A stretch of DNA of 24,696 nt from NIOZ-UU13 sp964417935 (GTDB taxonomy: Bacteria > Planctomycetota > Phycisphaerae > Sedimentisphaerales > Anaerobacaceae), in the NCBI GenBank assembly GCA_964417935.1, contig CAYQKF010000075.1, positions 1 through 24,696 of the forward strand. Reading direction: 5' to 3'. The position numbers and the translations under genes were made by a program. Below the pieces are notes generated by a model, which saw only the letters and a list, made by a program, of their open reading frames with translations, searched no databases and had not been told where the DNA came from. Of this stretch, positions 22,854 to 24,696 are shown piece by piece; the first letter of the stretch is position 1, and every line of letters starts with the position of its first letter.

Positions 22854-23518
22854 CCCGCGCCGCGGCCGCCGGACCCATTACTGATGAATGTGCAGTTGGT
22901 CACGATGGAATCGCTGTAAAACTCGTTGGACATCCCGCCGCCGGTGTATCCTGTATTTCCGATGAAGTTGCAGTTTGTCACCGTCGGGCTACTGGTGCTG
23001 TTATGCATCCCGCCGCCATAGTGTGCCTTGTTGTCGCTGAAGTTGCAGTTGGTAACCGTGGGGTTCGCACCGGCATTGCACATCCCGCCGCCGCGGCCGC
23101 TGGACGTATTACTGCTGAAGATGCAGTTGGTGACCGTCGGGCTGCTGAGATAATTGCACATTCCGCCACCGTTATCATCGCTGCCGACGGCGTTTCCGCC
23201 GGTGATGGTAAAGCCCTCAAGGATGGTTCCAGAGCCTTCATCGTTTTTGCAGGTCACAACGGAAGCGTCCAAACCCGTCGCGTCGATGGTGGTCTCCCCC
23301 GGCTCACCGCTGCTATACAGCCAGATGGCCTTACCCCAGAAATTGATGGCCTCAAAGTACGTTCCCGGCGCGACCTCGATCTCGTCACCGTCAACTGCCG
23401 CATTGATCGCGTCCTGGATGCTCTCCCCAGGACTGACATCATGAGTGGCCGCCATGGCGGTGGTGCTCACTAGTGTCAACAAAAGCACACAGATAGTAAG
23501 GTTCTTTACATTTCTCAT
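22850..23518 (-). CDS. N-terminal part of a frameshifted secreted beta-helix protein
   Basis: A 222-codon frame with an ideal ribosome binding site (GGAGGT) and a signal peptide ending TTAMAA. It then reads HDVSPGESIQDAINAAVDGD and EIEVAPGTYFEAINFWGKAI, the usual start of a right-handed parallel beta-helix. Next come repeats of about 25-30 residues built around GGGM-N--S-PTVTNC-F--NT. The frame ends GGRGAG-stop, where the repeat pattern requires GGGMM. At 22858-22864 the strand shows a missing C relative to the matching repeat near 23084-23092, which shifts the frame. Restoring it would fuse this with the 22101-22853 frame into one protein of about 472 residues. The substrate or ligand of such surface proteins is unknown. 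Confidence 0.75.
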   Translation of the reverse strand: MRNVKNLTICVLLLTLVSTTAMAATHDVSPGESIQDAINAAVDGDEIEVAPGTYFEAINFWGKAIWLYSSGEPGETTIDATGLDASVVTCKNDEGSGTILEGFTITGGNAVGSDDNGGGMCNYLSSPTVTNCIFSSNTSSGRGGGMCNAGANPTVTNCNFSDNKAHYGGGMHNSTSSPTVTNCNFIGNTGYTGGGMSNEFYSDSIVTNCTFISNGSGGRGAG

Positions 23519-23619
23519 TGTTCTGACCTCCAGAAAAGTTGTTGTATTTGTTACGGTTCCGACACAGCGTCAGAACCAGCTACGTTACTATTACAAATAG
23601 CCTTCGCACACTCTGAGAT

Positions 23620-23775
23620 TGCCTCGTCGTGGAGTTTACCCTGAGCATAGCCGAAGGGTTCCTCGCGATGACGCAAGGCCATGTTCCCGCGTACTTGACA
23701 ACGATGTGCGTTTTGTCATTTCGAGCGGAGCCAGCCTTCAGCCCTGAGCGCAGCCGAAGGGGAAGCAATCTCAAT
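23620..23775. repeat. Dispersed repeat, composite
   Basis: Contains GTTTACCCTGAGCATAGCCG then AAGGGTTCCTCGCGATGACG, and TTTTGTCATTTCGAGCGGAG then CAGCCCTGAGCGCAGCCGAA. Both halves carry a CCTGAGC-(A/G)-AGCCGAAGG core, so two related elements seem to lie side by side. They resemble the elements at 9215-9318 and 16341-16410. Confidence 0.5.
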
Positions 23776-24360
23776 CTCAACGACTCAATCTCGGCCGGCG
23801 GGCCTCTGATGGTTGAGTCCTCGTTAGAGATTGCACAAGAACTGGCTCGAAAGGCATGTGGACTGGCACAACCCCCATACCAGAGCCACCGTCTGTGTTC
23901 CCTCCTCAACGAAAGCATTTCCGTGCCTCCAAATAACCACCGGGGCAAACAACGCCACGTCTAATAGAAAAAAACTCCCTTACAGGAGAAAACCGTCAAT
24001 CAACGAAAGTAGAAATGACAAATCCCGTTTTCTCCCGTCCCAACATCCGTTAGTACAAAAAGGGGTGTAAGGGTCATTCTGCATCAATAGTTGGTGCACG
24101 CCAGTTCACGCAAGGCGAAAGTCACGTTATTTACCACAACCGAAAGATGTTGTCAATGAAAACTTCTCAAAAATAAAGAAATTCTTGCAGAACATCGATT
24201 TGGCCCTGAGAACCCTCTGTTAAACCAGCTCAGAACTCTCTGTTTTATTAGGGACGTTTATCGATTTCCGAATATGTTGGCGAAGAATAAAATCCTGCGT
24301 CTTACATGGCTGATGGAGAATACAGTACACAGCAGACGAAATTCGACCATCGAGCATCCA

Positions 24361-24427
24361 ACTTTAGCTCACTTTCGGCACTTTATTTCACTTTAGGCAT
24401 TTTAATTTACTTTAGCTCACTTTAGCA
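24361..24427. repeat. Seven-unit tandem repeat of about 9-10 bp
   Basis: Units start at 24361, 24371, 24380, 24390, 24399, 24409 and 24419, alternating 10 and 9 bases early on. The consensus is ACTTTAGCTC or ACTTTAGGC. Units 1 and 6 are identical (ACTTTAGCTC). Confidence 0.7.
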
Positions 24428-24564
24428 ACTTCATCATTCGGAATTCCTTGTTCGATATTCGATATTCTTTTTCCCTTGCCTTTCCCCTCCTTTTCCATTA
24501 TTCTACTCACCTAAAGGCTTTATGCGGACATCTTGAACAGTGCAGCGGAATAAGGGATACGAAA

Positions 24565-24594
24565 TTGTTTGGCATTTTATACAGACTGTATAAT
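24565..24594 (+). promoter_or_regulatory. Promoter with a 17-bp palindrome over the -10 box
   Basis: A consensus TATAAT at 24589-24594 lies 18 bases after TTGTTT (24565-24570). The perfect palindrome TTATACAG-A-CTGTATAA spans 24577-24593 and covers the -10, a typical repressor site position. The DUF6868 gene starts 36 bases downstream. Confidence 0.55.
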
Positions 24595-24629
24595 CATTGT
24601 TGGATTCAGAAGGATAAAGGAGAAATATC

Positions 24630-24696
24630 ATGGATATCGAAAGTATCAGAGCATTTTTTATGTGGTGTACGATTCTGAACGTAGCATTGCTGGTTC
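24630..24696 (+). CDS. DUF6868-like small membrane protein, cut by the window edge
   Basis: ATG 24630 follows a good ribosome binding site (AAAGGAG, about 8 bases upstream). The 22 visible residues, MDIESIRAFFMWCTILNVAL then LV, match what I recall of the N-terminus of DUF6868 proteins, short bacterial proteins with two membrane helices and no known function. The hydrophobic stretch is the start of the first helix. The promoter just upstream is overlapped by a palindrome, so the gene is probably regulated. Confidence 0.6.
   Translation, partial: MDIESIRAFFMWCTILNVALLV

Larger units (their letters stand above)
23519..24629. other. Long non-coding stretch with repeat remnants
   Basis: No convincing gene is present over 1.1 kb. 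An imperfect dyad GGTTCcGAC/GTCaGAACC lies at 23555-23577, upstream of the beta-helix gene. The repeat at 23620-23775, a tandem repeat at 24361-24427 and a promoter-operator at 24565-24594 are listed separately. The open frames over 23580-24070 follow the repeat sequence and have no protein-like character. Confidence 0.6.

Overview
The window looks like a chromosome segment of a free-living bacterium with about 45% G+C, most probably a Planctomycetota (Phycisphaerae-like) genome. This is inferred from the gene set: a DUF2617 protein, a secreted beta-helix protein with a planctomycete-style C-terminal helical tail, a PL6 polysaccharide lyase, a secreted serpin, a DUF6868 start, and several copies of short dispersed repeats. 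No rRNA, tRNA, CRISPR array, transposase or integrase was seen.

Layout. 1-1432: a GntR (YtrA-type) regulator overlaps an ABC ATPase gene, with the start of a third gene at the window edge and a 21-bp palindrome at the promoter. 1722-2270: a solitary PadR regulator whose promoter carries three 10-bp palindromes at exact 15-bp spacing. Its leader is a tandem repeat encoding a chain of tiny coupled ORFs. 2368-8518: serpin, a membrane/coiled-coil protein, DUF2617, a CPBP protease and an FkbH-like protein. 8518-9183: a helix-hairpin-helix DNA glycosylase coupled to the FkbH gene. 9331-14346 (minus): an information-processing cluster in the order tmk, holB, PSP1 (ricT/yaaT-like), metG, resembling the conserved tmk-holB-yaaT region of Bacillota. 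14353-16325 (minus): an AT-rich accessory insert upstream of tmk. 16434-19898 (minus): dnaE. 20130-21677: PL6 lyase. 22101-23518 (minus): a beta-helix protein broken by one frameshift. 23519-24629: non-coding, with repeats. 24630-end: start of a DUF6868 gene.

The most unusual region is 14276-15816. The 5' end of tmk (start codon to P-loop) occurs three times in the same orientation: once in the intact gene and twice as truncated copies. Between the copies lie toxin-antitoxin-like cargos: a two-gene AbiEii-like nucleotidyltransferase pair, and an MNT nucleotidyltransferase with a truncated HEPN gene. A small membrane protein gene overlaps the outermost copy. The simplest reading is serial insertion of cargo at the P-loop of tmk, each insertion bringing a fresh tmk 5' end that keeps this essential gene intact. 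The second unusual locus is the padR leader. There, five degenerate 26-29-bp units encode peptides that begin Met-Phe-Phe-X-Thr, some linked by TAATG stop/start overlaps, and two units can fold into UUCG-loop hairpins.
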